41,732 nt of DNA from Neptunomonas antarctica (GTDB lineage: Bacteria > Pseudomonadota > Gammaproteobacteria > Pseudomonadales > Balneatricaceae), in assembly GCF_001305295.1 (NCBI RefSeq), contig NZ_LJSI01000029.1, forward strand, positions 1-41,732. Direction: 5' to 3'. Both the position numbers and the translations under genes were made by a program. The notes under the pieces are model-generated. The model was not told the origin of the DNA. It did not search any database and saw nothing but the letters and a program-made list of their open reading frames with translations. Shown here piece by piece: positions 15,815 through 25,768 of the stretch. The number at the start of each line of letters is the position of its first letter. Position 1 is the first letter of the stretch.

Positions 15815-18703
15815 TTACGCCTCATATACTATCTGAAAGGCATCGATTAACTTTTTGATATCAAATGGTTTTTGAATAATAGCATAATGATTTTTACCTT
15901 CTCTTCCACTATTTTCATCGAAGGCATAACCGGTCATTAGCAACACTCGGTTCTGCGGGTGTGCCAGCTTAAAATTATCCGCCAAATCAAAACCATTAGC
16001 TGCACCATTAAGCCTGATATCAGACACCAGCGCATAGATATTATCTAAAACGTTGATCAACTCACGCGCTTCCTCTGCTGTTGATGACTCAATTACACTA
16101 AAGCCCATTTTTATCAGCAATTCACGTACCACCTGGCGCACATCATCATCATCTTCCACCAGTAAAATTAATTTACCTTTCCATTCAGGGCTTTCATACG
16201 CCCTGATCTCTGTTGTTTCAGATAAAGTTTCAGCCAATACCGAAGGCAGCAATAAGGTTATTTCTGCACCCCTGACAGGCTCATTGCTGATTTTGATATA
16301 GCCATTGGACTGCTTCACAAATCCATATACCATACTCAAACCCAGCCCTGTTCCGACACCCCCTGTACTTGTCGTGAAAAACGGTTCAAATGCCATGAGC
16401 ATCGCTTCGTCGGTAAAACCTTGTCCACTATCAGATACCGTGATTTGGATATAGTCTCCGGCCTTTACAGGCTCGTCCAATATCATGCTTTCTTTTCCTG
16501 CAGACTCTTTTCCTATCCGCCCTTCTTCAATACTCAGCTCGGTAACAGTAAACTCAATTAAACCACCCCGCGGCATCGCTTCTTTGGCGTTGAGCACTAA
16601 GTTAACCAAGGCATCTTCAAGACGCCCGGGGTCAACAAAAGGCAAGCCTTTAGTGGCTGCCGAATCAAACACCAGCTCAATGTTGCTGGGTAAAGAGCCG
16701 CGCAATAATTCGATGGTTTCCTCTAGCAGCAAATGGATATCGCACGGCAAAGGTGCCAATGGCTGACGCCGTGAGAAAGCCAATAGTCGACTAGTGATAT
16801 TAGCCCCTCTTTTTGCCGCACGTATTGAGGGTTTGATATATCGTTGGAGCTCAGTATCATGCTGATAATGCTCAGAAGCAGAGACTAAATTTCCTAAAAT
16901 GATAGACAGCAGGTTGTTAAAGTCATGCGCTAATCCGCCTGCCAAATGCCCGACGGCACTCATTCTTTGTGCTTCTAATAACTTTTTCTCGACCTCTTTT
17001 TCAGAGGTAATATCCAGCGCTACCAACAATACGCCCACGACCTGCCCTGCTTCGTTACGACAAGGCGTTAAAAATCGTTTGGTTATACTTTCACGCCCCT
17101 CAGACCAGTAACTGTATTCCCGATTAGACTCTATGCCTGCAAGTGCCGGCATCAACTGATCAAGCAGCGCCTGATAGTGCTTTTGACTAAGTACTTCTAA
17201 GGCTTTGCCGGTAATCTCGCTTTTGCTTTTATTAAGCAAATCAGCATAGCGCTGATTGACAAACTGAAAGGTTAACTCGCTATCAAAATAGGCCACCTGA
17301 GCGGGTAGCAAATCGAGAATAATACGCTGCCGTTCTTCTATCTGGGTTAATGCTTGCTGGGCATCTTCACGTGAACGTACCGTTTCCATCAATTGCTGGT
17401 TACTTTTTTCCAGCGCAACGGTACGGTTTTTTACTTTCAAATCGAGATTCTGAATATTATCACGTACCCGCTCAACCATCTCATCGAAGGTTTTGGCAAG
17501 AATACCTAATTCATCATCACGTCTGAATCCAACCGTGGCTGTGAGTTCTCCTTTTGAAACACGCAACGCAGCATCGGCTAATTGCTTAATCGGATTAGTC
17601 ACCCAATAGATAAAAACAAACGCCATGGCAACGGCCACCAGCAATGACAACAACGCAATAGTAAGAATACGATCACTCAGCTGCTCTGAACTGCTTTTAA
17701 GCTCATCAACATACACGGATGAACAGATATACCAGTCAAAACCTTTCACATGGCGCACCAATGAGAGCTTTTCGTAGATATAATTACCCGGATCCTCTGG
17801 CTTATCCCACTTGTAAAAAAGCTCTTTACCTGTGTCTGCTACGTTAATCAAATCGTCAGCGATCGATTTATGCGTGACAGGATTTAACAAATTCTGAATA
17901 TTAGTACCATCAATATTTGGGTTAGGATGGATCAACATGTTAGTGGTTGCATCAAAAATAAACAGATAGCCCGTCTTAGCAACACGCAGCTGCTTAAAGC
18001 TATCTCTTAGTTCTTCTAAAGCTTTATTACGTTTGATTTCCAACTCTGCCGCAACATCCTCAAGGTACACGCCAGACCCCATAACAAAGCCCCATTGTGG
18101 GTAATTTTTCACGTAGGATAATTTATCAAGCTGTGTATTCTCAGATAAGCGATTCCACTTGTACTGATAGAAACCCTCACCCTGGTGCGTTGCGACTTTA
18201 ATTATTTCAGGCAAGACCACCACGCCATCACTATTTTTTAGCGTCGATACATCTTTGCCGTGAAAACGGTCGTCGGGATGTGATAAAAAACGATCATCAT
18301 AACTAGCCACCCAGATATAATCACCCGCTCGGCTTTTAAAATGCCGCAGCATGTCAAACACACTAGCACGCGCCTCCTCGCGACTCATTCGACCCTCAAC
18401 AGGCCCCTCATCGATCTGCTGAAAAACCTGTGCAATATAAGACTCCGCCATCGACACGACGATTTTCAAACGCTCTTTATTCGCGTCAAGTGTCTGAGAT
18501 TGGTAATTCTCTGTATCGGCATACATACGATCCGCTATGGTAAATACATTATCCAACGCGATGCGACTGGAGTTACGCTCAATCTCATATACTTTCTCTT
18601 TGATGAAAGGCACCGAATAAACATACACAGCACCAAATATCACCACCATGAATATAACTACGATAGGAAAAAAGCGCTGAACTAAACGGGAAGGAAACAA
18701 CAT
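15815..18703 (-). CDS. Double-Cache hybrid sensor histidine kinase
   Basis: From the ATG at 18703 the protein has 962 residues. The order is TM1 (about 10-31), two tandem single-Cache periplasmic sensor units (about 40-220 and 230-335), TM2 (348-368), HAMP (369-422) and a coiled coil. Then come PAS (about 460-572), HisKA with H593 in GGLAHDFNNLL, and a catalytic domain with N705, DSGQGF (758-763) and GVGTGLGLS (782-790). A C-terminal receiver has D895 in VSDIRL and K945. The first Cache shows GDYIWVASYDDRFLSHP, typical of small organic-acid or amine sensors. No Hpt domain is present, so the REC may tune the kinase rather than relay. An upstream in-frame start would add 21 residues and is less likely. 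Confidence 0.9.
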   Translation of the reverse strand: MLFPSRLVQRFFPIVVIFMVVIFGAVYVYSVPFIKEKVYEIERNSSRIALDNVFTIADRMYADTENYQSQTLDANKERLKIVVSMAESYIAQVFQQIDEGPVEGRMSREEARASVFDMLRHFKSRAGDYIWVASYDDRFLSHPDDRFHGKDVSTLKNSDGVVVLPEIIKVATHQGEGFYQYKWNRLSENTQLDKLSYVKNYPQWGFVMGSGVYLEDVAAELEIKRNKALEELRDSFKQLRVAKTGYLFIFDATTNMLIHPNPNIDGTNIQNLLNPVTHKSIADDLINVADTGKELFYKWDKPEDPGNYIYEKLSLVRHVKGFDWYICSSVYVDELKSSSEQLSDRILTIALLSLLVAVAMAFVFIYWVTNPIKQLADAALRVSKGELTATVGFRRDDELGILAKTFDEMVERVRDNIQNLDLKVKNRTVALEKSNQQLMETVRSREDAQQALTQIEERQRIILDLLPAQVAYFDSELTFQFVNQRYADLLNKSKSEITGKALEVLSQKHYQALLDQLMPALAGIESNREYSYWSEGRESITKRFLTPCRNEAGQVVGVLLVALDITSEKEVEKKLLEAQRMSAVGHLAGGLAHDFNNLLSIILGNLVSASEHYQHDTELQRYIKPSIRAAKRGANITSRLLAFSRRQPLAPLPCDIHLLLEETIELLRGSLPSNIELVFDSAATKGLPFVDPGRLEDALVNLVLNAKEAMPRGGLIEFTVTELSIEEGRIGKESAGKESMILDEPVKAGDYIQITVSDSGQGFTDEAMLMAFEPFFTTSTGGVGTGLGLSMVYGFVKQSNGYIKISNEPVRGAEITLLLPSVLAETLSETTEIRAYESPEWKGKLILLVEDDDDVRQVVRELLIKMGFSVIESSTAEEARELINVLDNIYALVSDIRLNGAANGFDLADNFKLAHPQNRVLLMTGYAFDENSGREGKNHYAIIQKPFDIKKLIDAFQIVYEA

Positions 18704-18876
18704 AATGCCATCATCATAAAAAAAACATATATGGATTCTAGCGTAAAAAAGCGGCCATCTGCTCATCTGTTACAATTCGTATGATTTCAGACAAACTCTA
18801 GACACTCTTTTTCGCTTTACTGTGGGCAGGTAATTTTTGATCGTCAATAAGATCAAATATCACGAGAGAGCTCCTC

Positions 18877-19416
18877 ATGAAAATTGTTATCGCGGTAAAG
18901 CGTTCCGAATCAACTCATAGTGATGATGTACCGCTGTTAGCGGCATTAGCGGAAGCCTTCGGTGCAAAAACCGATGTGACTAACACGATTGTCGTTGTCT
19001 CTATTGGCTCATCGACACACACAAGCCAGCTGGCATTCGCCGTTCAACATGGCGCAAACAAAGGAATCCAGGTGGTTACTCAAGATAGTTTGAGTGCTTA
19101 CACTGTGGCCGAATACCTTACTGATATCGTACGTAATGAGAAACCTGAACTGGTTATAATCAGTAATAATCTAACCAGTGAGCAATGCCAAACCGGTAAG
19201 ATTCTGTCATCGATGTTAAATGAATCTTTTCCCATTAAAAATTGCAGAGTGGATAGAAATCAATATCGCTTACTTGTCATTCGCGAGATGTTAAGCGGGG
19301 CTCATACCGTCCTACTTCCTATTACACCAGAAGCCAGCATCGAAAAAAGACCCTGGTATGCATTAGGCCATTATCAAGAAATCACTCCTTTGCGCACTGC
19401 CAGCTACCCCGTTTAA
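18877..19416 (+). CDS. Orphan, shortened ETF-beta-like protein
   Basis: A 179-residue protein whose N-terminus (MKIVIAVKRSES) and central blocks resemble the electron-transfer flavoprotein beta subunit. The blocks are VVVSIGSSTHTSQLAFAVQHGA near 40-60 and ELVIISNNLTSEQCQTGKILSSML near 96-119. True ETF-beta is about 250 residues. Here the C-terminal signature (K/R..DGG.E....P) is replaced by REMLSGAHTVLLP, and the DDDxNQTG-type nucleotide loop is weakened to TSEQCQTG. No ETF-alpha neighbour is seen. It may be a degenerate paralogue, or a stand-alone adenine-nucleotide-binding protein. A GAGAGAG ribosome binding site precedes the ATG, and a terminator follows. The reading frame is intact, so I call it a gene, not a pseudogene. 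Confidence 0.72.
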   Translation: MKIVIAVKRSESTHSDDVPLLAALAEAFGAKTDVTNTIVVVSIGSSTHTSQLAFAVQHGANKGIQVVTQDSLSAYTVAEYLTDIVRNEKPELVIISNNLTSEQCQTGKILSSMLNESFPIKNCRVDRNQYRLLVIREMLSGAHTVLLPITPEASIEKRPWYALGHYQEITPLRTASYPV

Positions 19417-19432
19417 GTCAATTTTCAAGCAT

Positions 19433-19460
19433 AAAAAATCCCTCTGAAAGAGGGATTTTT
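19433..19460 (+). terminator. Rho-independent terminator after the ETF-beta-like gene
   Basis: AAAAAATCCCTCT, loop GAA, AGAGGGATTTTT forms a symmetric stem with T-run, 16 bases after the stop. It may also serve the convergent small gene at 19516-19701. Confidence 0.92.
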
Positions 19461-19515
19461 ATTCTACACATTTAAACGAATTGTTTAAGTAGACTGTTTT
19501 ATTAACCTATTGATC

Positions 19516-19701
19516 CTAATGAAGATCCTGGTATTTTTTCTTTATCTCGATAAGCTGAGGCTGAATTTCTAACGGAGCATAATTCATAGCCTGCTCGAAC
19601 AGATCTTTATTGTATTCAGATAAGCGATCTTCTTCAGACATCGCTTTTAACTTTCGCATGGCATCCACAAATTTCGGATGTAATTCATCATTATCGAACA
19701 T
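19516..19701 (-). CDS. Small hypothetical acidic helical protein (61 aa)
   Basis: I do not recognise this short protein. The ATG at 19701 was chosen because a strong AGGAGGGG site lies about seven bases upstream; an upstream in-frame ATG lacks one. The product MFDNDELHPKFVDAMRKLKA... is predicted to be wholly helical and soluble, rich in Lys, Glu and Asp, without cysteine. It stands alone between a terminator and a DUF4124 gene on the same strand. The strong ribosome binding site is the main support that it is translated. Confidence 0.68.
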   Translation of the reverse strand: MFDNDELHPKFVDAMRKLKAMSEEDRLSEYNKDLFEQAMNYAPLEIQPQLIEIKKKYQDLH

Positions 19702-19849
19702 AGCACGCCCCTCCTGTCCTACGTTAAAAAACCGCAAATATTGCCATAAAGACTACGGTTTGCCTAAGAAAAATAATATAAACCCTAATAATTACTTATG
19801 AGTTACAGGTTATTAGTCGTTAATTACACTGCGTTTGCCGGATTAGACA

Positions 19850-20356
19850 TTAATCAGAGGTGCGATAATCTTTTTTGGCTTGCGCATTGCGTTCTTTAAT
19901 ATCGATTATACGTTCTGCTGGGGTAGATGATGATTTATCCTTCTGATCAAGTTTTACAAGACCCGAGGAGGAGTTTTCTGCATCCTCTTTTACTTTTAAG
20001 CGCTTAGTTTTCTTGTTACTCTTTTTGTCTTTTTTATCTGTCGAAAGTTCCCCTTGACTGCCTGTCTCAGCTTCCACAGACCCGGAACTATTGGAGTTAG
20101 CCCCATCAACAGACAAACCGTCTTTCAGTGTTTCATCAACCCTGAGCCCTTCCTGCGGACGTGTAGGTTTGGGTAACTTACGCCAGGGAGTCGCAACATT
20201 TACATACTCTTTTTTTTCGGCTTTTACACCTGGAGGAGCCTTATCACTATAATGTTTTTTTCCCGTCTCATCTGTCCAGCGATAGATCTCTGCATTGGCT
20301 ATAACAGGGAACATACATAGTATAAGCACAATTATTTTTAACTGAATATCCGACAC
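19850..20356 (-). CDS. DUF4124 domain-containing exported protein
   Basis: A small exported protein. A hydrophobic signal segment (LKIIVLILCMFPVIANA) is followed by the DUF4124 core EIYRWTDETGKKHYSDKAPPG, a short WW-like beta unit common in gammaproteobacterial envelope proteins of unknown role. The rest (from about residue 60) is low-complexity: Pro, Ser, Lys and Asp-rich, ending in a basic-acidic helix. I prefer the GTG at 20356, which has GGAGAAGG just upstream, over the ATG at 20368, which has no ribosome binding site. The likely location is the periplasm. Confidence 0.78.
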   Translation of the reverse strand: MSDIQLKIIVLILCMFPVIANAEIYRWTDETGKKHYSDKAPPGVKAEKKEYVNVATPWRKLPKPTRPQEGLRVDETLKDGLSVDGANSNSSGSVEAETGSQGELSTDKKDKKSNKKTKRLKVKEDAENSSSGLVKLDQKDKSSSTPAERIIDIKERNAQAKKDYRTSD

Positions 20357-20505
20357 TGCCTTCTCCATAAATACATCTGGTATCCGTCAGATGCGTCAGT
20401 TAGCCATAACTTAGATTTAAGCATAATTTTTAAATTATGCTAATAATTCTCTCTTAATCTGGCTATACCTCCATTCACTTTAAAAAAGCACGCTGACAAC
20501 GCCTC

Positions 20506-20901
20506 CTAGCGATATCGTAATCCTTTATAAATAACAGATTTACCATAACTTAATTCAAGTGCCATTTTTTCTAGTTTAGTCAGACCTTTTACGACCAACG
20601 CATAAGAGTAATCAATCTGTCGCATAATTTCACCTTCAGGAATGGATCCATCCATAAACAGTGTATTCCAGTGACGCTTATTCATATGATAGCCAGGAAT
20701 CACTGATTCAAAAATATCCCGAAGTTCAATGGCATCTTGAGGATCAGATTTAAGATTAATGATCAGTTGATTCTTATACTCAGAGACCAGCGCAAACATT
20801 TTTCGTTTTACTTTAAAAACGACCACATCAGGACCAAAGGGATAATCCTCCTGAGATTCAGGTTTATTATGCAGATATTGCAGTAACAATTGTTTGTTCA
20901 T
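20506..20901 (-). CDS. MmcQ/YjbR-family protein
   Basis: A 131-residue MmcQ/YjbR (CyaY-like fold) protein. Diagnostic segments are EDYPFGPDVVVFKVKRKMFAL near residues 17-37, LKSDPQDAIELRD near 48-60, and PGYHMNKRHWNTLFMDGSIP near 67-86. YjbR-type proteins have a proposed DNA-binding surface but no firm function. The ATG at 20901 was chosen because AAGGGA precedes it; an extension of ten residues is possible. It is monocistronic and divergent from the phnA-like gene, with about 125 bp between them. Confidence 0.85.
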   Translation of the reverse strand: MNKQLLLQYLHNKPESQEDYPFGPDVVVFKVKRKMFALVSEYKNQLIINLKSDPQDAIELRDIFESVIPGYHMNKRHWNTLFMDGSIPEGEIMRQIDYSYALVVKGLTKLEKMALELSYGKSVIYKGLRYR

Positions 20902-21029
20902 TCGATATCCCTTCTCCTGCTTTAACAGCAACGTTATACATTATTATTCAATGCCAAAACACTAACCCATCTGTGTTTTAATAGGCTATTAAGGCATAAT
21001 ACCCGCACGTAATTAAGGCTTAATTGAAT

Positions 21030-21605
21030 ATGACTATTGAAAAAACACTGATGCAACGCGCTAACTCAACATGCGAATTATGCTCCGCTACCGAAAACCT
21101 GTCTGTTTTTGAAGTAGCTCCTTCAGATAGCTCAGCCGAGCAATCTATACTGATCTGCGATACATGTAATAGCCAGATTACTCAACCAGATACGATTGAT
21201 GTTAACCACTGGCGTTGTCTGAATGACAGCATGTGGAGTCAAACACCTGCTGTACAGGTGATGGCATGGCGTCAACTCACGCAGCTCTCATCGATGGGTG
21301 AAATCTGGGCGCAGGATCTATTAGACATGCTGTACCTCGATGAAGAAACTCAAGCGTGGGCACAGGCGGAGACCGGATCTGATGATGACTACCCACCTGC
21401 CAAGGACAGTAACGGCACCGTACTTAATGCAGGCGATAACGTTACGCTGATCAAAGATCTGGACGTTAAAGGTGCAGGCTTTACCGCTAAACGCGGCACT
21501 GCCGTACGTGGTATTTCGCTGACATCAAACCCAGAACAAATCGAAGGCCGTGTTAACGGCACTCGTATTGTTTTACTGACCAAGTTCCTGAAAAAGCAGG
21601 GTTAA
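21030..21605 (+). CDS. phnA: PhnA/YjdM-family zinc-ribbon protein
   Basis: A 191-residue protein of the PhnA (YjdM) family. An N-terminal zinc ribbon has two CxxC pairs, CELC near residue 14 and CDTC near 46. A helical middle region (WRQLTQLSSMGEIWAQDLL) follows. The C-terminal PhnA domain is VKDSNG-like (PAKDSNGTVLNAGDNVTLIK) and ends in LLTKFLKK. Despite the name, a role in phosphonate use is not supported; the function is unknown. A TTG at 21024 is an alternative start. The E. coli protein is shorter, so this is the longer variant with a central insertion. Confidence 0.85.
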   Translation: MTIEKTLMQRANSTCELCSATENLSVFEVAPSDSSAEQSILICDTCNSQITQPDTIDVNHWRCLNDSMWSQTPAVQVMAWRQLTQLSSMGEIWAQDLLDMLYLDEETQAWAQAETGSDDDYPPAKDSNGTVLNAGDNVTLIKDLDVKGAGFTAKRGTAVRGISLTSNPEQIEGRVNGTRIVLLTKFLKKQG

Positions 21606-21636
21606 TGTGTAAATACACACGCTGACATACATGATT

Positions 21637-21664
21637 CAGCGCCTAATCCCATCGATAGGCGCTG
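21637..21664. repeat. Perfect 9-bp inverted repeat after the phnA-like gene
   Basis: CAGCGCCTA at 21637-21645 and TAGGCGCTG at 21656-21664 form a stem with a 10-base loop, about 30 bases past the stop codon. It lacks a good T-run, so it is at best a weak terminator or an mRNA 3'-end stabiliser. Confidence 0.6.
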
Positions 21665-22019
21665 CTTAGCAATCTGTTTATCTAAAACTTTATGCGCAAG
21701 CACCCGCTTTTTTTCAAGGTAGTGATTAAGCTGTCCATACCTTTGGCTAACCTCTTTCTTCGATTCCTGCTTACGGCTAACTCCATCCATTGGCATTCAT
21801 TCATAAAATCATTCTGTCATTGCTCATTTTTTTTAAAATATTCATTGTTAATAAAAATATTGTCCTATAATCAATTTGTCGATAGGAATAAGTTCTATCA
21901 GCTATTAACCATATAAAAAACAAGTATATAGAGATGCCTCAGATAACACCTCATTCCCAAGAGAACCAACAAAACAAGGCCATAGCCTATGTATGTCATA
22001 ACAATAGCGGAGCGGTACC
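21665..22019. other. Gene-poor AT-rich spacer before the chemoreceptor gene
   Basis: About 355 bases with no gene that I can support. The stretch presumably holds the promoter of the chemoreceptor gene. A GTCGATAG at 21878-21885 resembles a sigma-28 -10 element, but the correctly spaced -35 region does not match. A 64-codon minus-strand frame overlaps here but has no ribosome binding site. Confidence 0.5.
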
Positions 22020-23654
22020 ATGCTTTTAAATAATTTCAGTATTCGTAATAAATTATTAATGTCGGCTGCTGTACCAATGCTCAGCATTATTCTGATCATT
22101 CTAGTCTCTTTATCTGCATTGAAAGAAGCAGACTTAGGTGTTGGCCGAATCTACGATGACCGTTTAGTTCCTCTCGAAGACCTCAAAACGATTGCTGATA
22201 ACTACGCTGTATATGTTATCGATGCAGTTAACAAAGCCAATGCAGGAGTCATGACAGCCCCGGATGCTTTAAGAGGAATACAGAGCGCTCGCGCTGAGAT
22301 CAGAAGCAAGTGGAAAAAATACCTGTCAACCACCCTTACGGTAGACGAAACACGCTTAGCGGAAGAGGCATCCCGCCTATTTTTTGACGCAAATAGCACT
22401 CTGGATAACCTGGAAAAGACACTTAGTAGCGCTGGCAGCGGCAGCATTAGCGGGCAATTCAACGATTATGATGGCCCTCTTTACCAGATTATTGACCCGA
22501 TCAGCGAAAAAATCACCGAATTGGTTTCTCTTCAACTAACGGTTGCCGGGTTGGAACGTAAGAATATTGATGACGCCTACTACAACCAGATTTTCATTAT
22601 GCTCACTATGGGCGGTTCTGTTCTGGCAACTCTAATCACTATAAGTTATTTAGTTTACCAATCTATTACCAAACCGCTGAATTCACTCAACCAAGCGATG
22701 GATATGGTAGCGACTCATTCAGACTTAACGATTTCTGTACCAAGCATCGGCAAGGACGAATTGGCTAACATGGCGAATAGCTTCAATACAATGCTACACC
22801 ACCAACGCACACTGATCGGCGATATCAGCAATGCCATTTACCAGTTAGCTTCTGCTGCTGATGAAATGACATCGGTCAGCACGCTTGCCAATCAAAATAT
22901 CGATCGCCAGCGTTTAGAAATTGAGCAAGTAGCTAGCGCTATGAACGAGATGGTTTCAACCTCTCAGGATGTTGCCAGTAACGCAGAGCAGGCGGACCAG
23001 AGTGCTCAGACTATGCGTGAACAAGCAGAAGCAGGCAGCAATATTGTCGGGATAGCGGTCTCCGCTACTAATTCATTAGTAGGTAACGTTGCCGATATTT
23101 CAGAGCGTATCAGGCTACTTGGGGCAGACAGTGACAGTATCGGATCCATTGTCGATGTCATTAATGATATAGCCGATCAAACGAATCTGCTGGCCCTTAA
23201 TGCTGCTATTGAAGCGGCTCGTGCAGGTGATCAGGGCCGCGGCTTTGCCGTCGTCGCAGATGAAGTACGAACACTGGCGCAGCGCACGCAAACATCGACG
23301 ACCGAAATCAGGGAAACCATCGAACGATTACAAAACGGTACACGGTCAGCAGTAACCGCAATGAAAAAAAGCCAAACTGAAGCAGAACAAGCAGGCAGCA
23401 AATCCTCCGAAGTCAGCAATGCATTTCAGAATATCGCTAATTCTGTAGCTTCAATTACTGAAATGAACACCCATATTGCCTCAGCCAGTGAAGAACAAAG
23501 CTGTGTATGTGAGGAGATAAATCGCTCACTGGTTTCTATTAATGATTCCGCCCAAGAATCATCACAAGGCGCTTTACAAATATCCACGGCCAGCGAGGAA
23601 CTAGCCTCATTGGCGGCGAAACTAAGCATACAAGTGGGAAAATTCAAAACCTGA
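22020..23654 (+). CDS. Methyl-accepting chemotaxis protein
   Basis: A 544-residue transmembrane chemoreceptor. TM1 is about residues 12-33. The periplasmic ligand domain (about 34-190) is mostly helical, consistent with a four-helix bundle (4HB) sensor. TM2 is about 191-214, HAMP about 215-268, and the cytoplasmic signalling coiled coil fills the rest. The conserved hairpin tip [31 protein letters not shown] spans about 386-416, cited here by position and key residues only. There is no C-terminal CheR-docking pentapeptide. GGAG precedes the ATG. It probably senses a small molecule; the ligand cannot be told from sequence. It stands alone and is closed by a strong terminator. Confidence 0.93.
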   Translation: MLLNNFSIRNKLLMSAAVPMLSIILIILVSLSALKEADLGVGRIYDDRLVPLEDLKTIADNYAVYVIDAVNKANAGVMTAPDALRGIQSARAEIRSKWKKYLSTTLTVDETRLAEEASRLFFDANSTLDNLEKTLSSAGSGSISGQFNDYDGPLYQIIDPISEKITELVSLQLTVAGLERKNIDDAYYNQIFIMLTMGGSVLATLITISYLVYQSITKPLNSLNQAMDMVATHSDLTISVPSIGKDELANMANSFNTMLHHQRTLIGDISNAIYQLASAADEMTSVSTLANQNIDRQRLEIEQVASAMNEMVSTSQDVASNAEQADQSAQTMREQAEAGSNIVGIAVSATNSLVGNVADISERIRLLGADSDSIGSIVDVINDIADQTNLLALNAAIEAARAGDQGRGFAVVADEVRTLAQRTQTSTTEIRETIERLQNGTRSAVTAMKKSQTEAEQAGSKSSEVSNAFQNIANSVASITEMNTHIASASEEQSCVCEEINRSLVSINDSAQESSQGALQISTASEELASLAAKLSIQVGKFKT

Positions 23655-23727
23655 GTTTGCTGATAGCATGGTCTGGCTAATATCGCCGGCTGGTGTTGTA
23701 ATCAGCCCGTCCAAAAAAGCTTAATAA

Positions 23728-23775
23728 AAAGCGCCACAAGAACGCTGTATGAAATCAGCTTCCTTGTGGCGCTTT
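23728..23775. terminator. Long bidirectional terminator between the chemoreceptor gene and prpE
   Basis: AAAGCGCCACAAG (23728-23740) pairs perfectly with CTTGTGGCGCTTT (23763-23775) across a 22-base loop. It lies between two convergent genes and has T-tracts on both sides. Confidence 0.85.
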
Positions 23776-23834
23776 GTTATTTAAACCTGCTCAGCCTCCT
23801 ACTTTTTAGAATGTACCTTCTTAAATTATACTTT

Positions 23835-25724
23835 TTAAACAAGGCCTCTGAGTTTCAGAACCGCTTCTATCTCCGGCAAAATGGTCTCATCATCAATGGT
23901 GGATGGCATTTTGTAAGTTTCCTTCGCGGCTATTTTACGCAAAATAGCACGCAGAATTTTACCTGACCGGGTTTTTGGCAAACGCTCTACAATAACAGCT
24001 CGACGGAAGCAGGCCAACGCACCTACTTGATCACGCACACGTTCTACCAGTTCTTTTTCCAATTGCGCTTCGTCAATTTCTTCCCCTGCCTTCAGCACGA
24101 TAAGCCCGACAGGCACCTGACCTTTGAGCGCATCATGCGCACCAATAACAGCACACTCGGCAACGGCTGGATGCGCAGAAACAACCTCTTCCATTTCACC
24201 TGTCGATAATCGATGCCCGGAGACGTTGATAACATCATCGGTGCGCCCGGTAATGTAGATATAACCATCACCATCTTTAAAGCCACCATCACCTGTATGG
24301 TAATAACCCGGGAATGCTTCAAGATAAGAATCGATATAACGTTGCGGCTGATTCCAGATACTCCAGGCTACGCCGGGAGGCATGGGTAACTTCACGCAGA
24401 TATTACCGGTTTCATTGGCGTCCATCTCTACGCCATCGCCATCCAGCACCCGAATATCATAGCCGGGGATCGGCTTGTTTGTGGAACCTAACCTAGCTGG
24501 CGAAGGGTTATCCCAGCCCATCATAGGCGAGGTCATTGGCCAACCCGTTTCTGTTTGCCACCAGTGGTCTAATACCGGCACGCTGAGCAGTTCGCTGAGC
24601 CATTCATAGGTCGATGAATCCAGTTTCTCACCTGCCACAAAGACCCATCTAAGGCTGCTAAGATCATATTTCTTTGACAGTTCTCCTGTTGGGTCTTCTT
24701 TACGAACCGCACGGTAGGCTGTTGGTGCGCAGAACATTGAGTTAACTTTGTATTCCTCAATGATTCGCCAGAAAGCACCGGCATCCGGTGTGCGAATAGG
24801 CTTTCCTTCGTAAAAGATAACCGAACCGCCGCCCATCAAGGGACCGTACACAATAAAGGAGTGACCGACTACCCAGCCAATATCAGAGGCGCCCCACCAA
24901 ACATCACCGGCTTTCATACCATAGACATTATTAAACGCATATTTCAATGCAACCGCATGTCCGCCATTATCGCGAACAATACCTTTAGGCTGACCGGTCG
25001 TTCCCGAGGTATACAACACATACAGAGGGTCGGAACCTTTCACCGGCGTGCATTCGGCCGCAACGGCGCCTTGCTGAAACTCATACCAGTCAAGATCACG
25101 CACCGGATCCATTTCGGCAGTTAATATAGATCGCTGGCATACAATCGTATGTGACGGCTTATGCGCTGCCAGACTGACTGCTTTATCAACTAAGGGTTTG
25201 TACGCTATTTTTTTATCGAATTCGATACCGCAGGAAGCGGTAAGAATCAGCTTAGGCGTAGCATCATCAATCCGTATTGCTAATTCATTCGCGGCAAAGC
25301 CACCAAATACGACAGAATGCACGGCGCCTAAACGCGCGCAGGCCAACATCGCTATCGCCGCTTCCGGGATCATCGGCATATAAATAACGACACGATCACC
25401 TTTTTCAACACCCAGATTTTTCATCGCACCGGCAAATAGACTTACCCGCTGTAGTAAGTCGTTATAGGTGATGGCTTCTTTTGTCTGCGTTGAGGGTGAA
25501 TCATAATACAGAGCAACCTGATCTCCCCTGCCTTCTTCGATTTGCTTATCGACAGCCAGATAACAGCTGTTTAGTTCACCATCCGGATACCAGCAATAGG
25601 TACCGTGTTGTGTTTTTTCTAGGATAGTTTGCGGCGCTTTAAACCAGCTAATCGCTTTTGCCTGCTCTGCCCAGTATGACTCAGGATTTTCAAGCGCGTG
25701 ACGATATTCTTCTGTGTAACCCAT
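23835..25724 (-). CDS. prpE: Propionate-CoA ligase PrpE (acetyl-CoA synthetase family)
   Basis: A 629-residue AMP-forming acyl-CoA synthetase, the same length as E. coli PrpE. Nucleotide-loop motif VLYTSGTTGQPKG is near residue 235, YGPLMGGGSVIFYEGKP near 295, and the adenylate-binding block DHWWQTETGWP near 390. The acetylatable lysine sits in LPKTRSGKILR near 590. It activates propionate, and less well acetate, to the CoA ester. It is last in the valine-degradation run, which itself ends in propionyl-CoA. That explains its place, but it may be transcribed partly on its own because a 14-bp repeat hairpin separates it from mmsB. Confidence 0.88.
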   Translation of the reverse strand: MGYTEEYRHALENPESYWAEQAKAISWFKAPQTILEKTQHGTYCWYPDGELNSCYLAVDKQIEEGRGDQVALYYDSPSTQTKEAITYNDLLQRVSLFAGAMKNLGVEKGDRVVIYMPMIPEAAIAMLACARLGAVHSVVFGGFAANELAIRIDDATPKLILTASCGIEFDKKIAYKPLVDKAVSLAAHKPSHTIVCQRSILTAEMDPVRDLDWYEFQQGAVAAECTPVKGSDPLYVLYTSGTTGQPKGIVRDNGGHAVALKYAFNNVYGMKAGDVWWGASDIGWVVGHSFIVYGPLMGGGSVIFYEGKPIRTPDAGAFWRIIEEYKVNSMFCAPTAYRAVRKEDPTGELSKKYDLSSLRWVFVAGEKLDSSTYEWLSELLSVPVLDHWWQTETGWPMTSPMMGWDNPSPARLGSTNKPIPGYDIRVLDGDGVEMDANETGNICVKLPMPPGVAWSIWNQPQRYIDSYLEAFPGYYHTGDGGFKDGDGYIYITGRTDDVINVSGHRLSTGEMEEVVSAHPAVAECAVIGAHDALKGQVPVGLIVLKAGEEIDEAQLEKELVERVRDQVGALACFRRAVIVERLPKTRSGKILRAILRKIAAKETYKMPSTIDDETILPEIEAVLKLRGLV

Positions 25725-25768
25725 AGGGGGACCTCAAGCTTTTTGTTTTTATTAAAGGCTATGAAGTA

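Noticed and set aside
21602-21796. A 64-codon minus-strand frame after the phnA-like gene
   Set aside because: It has no ribosome binding site, crosses the inverted repeat at 21637-21664, and its product resembles no family I know.
21851-21885. GTCGATAG as a sigma-28 -10 for the chemoreceptor gene
   Set aside because: The 8 bases at the correct -35 spacing do not match the consensus.
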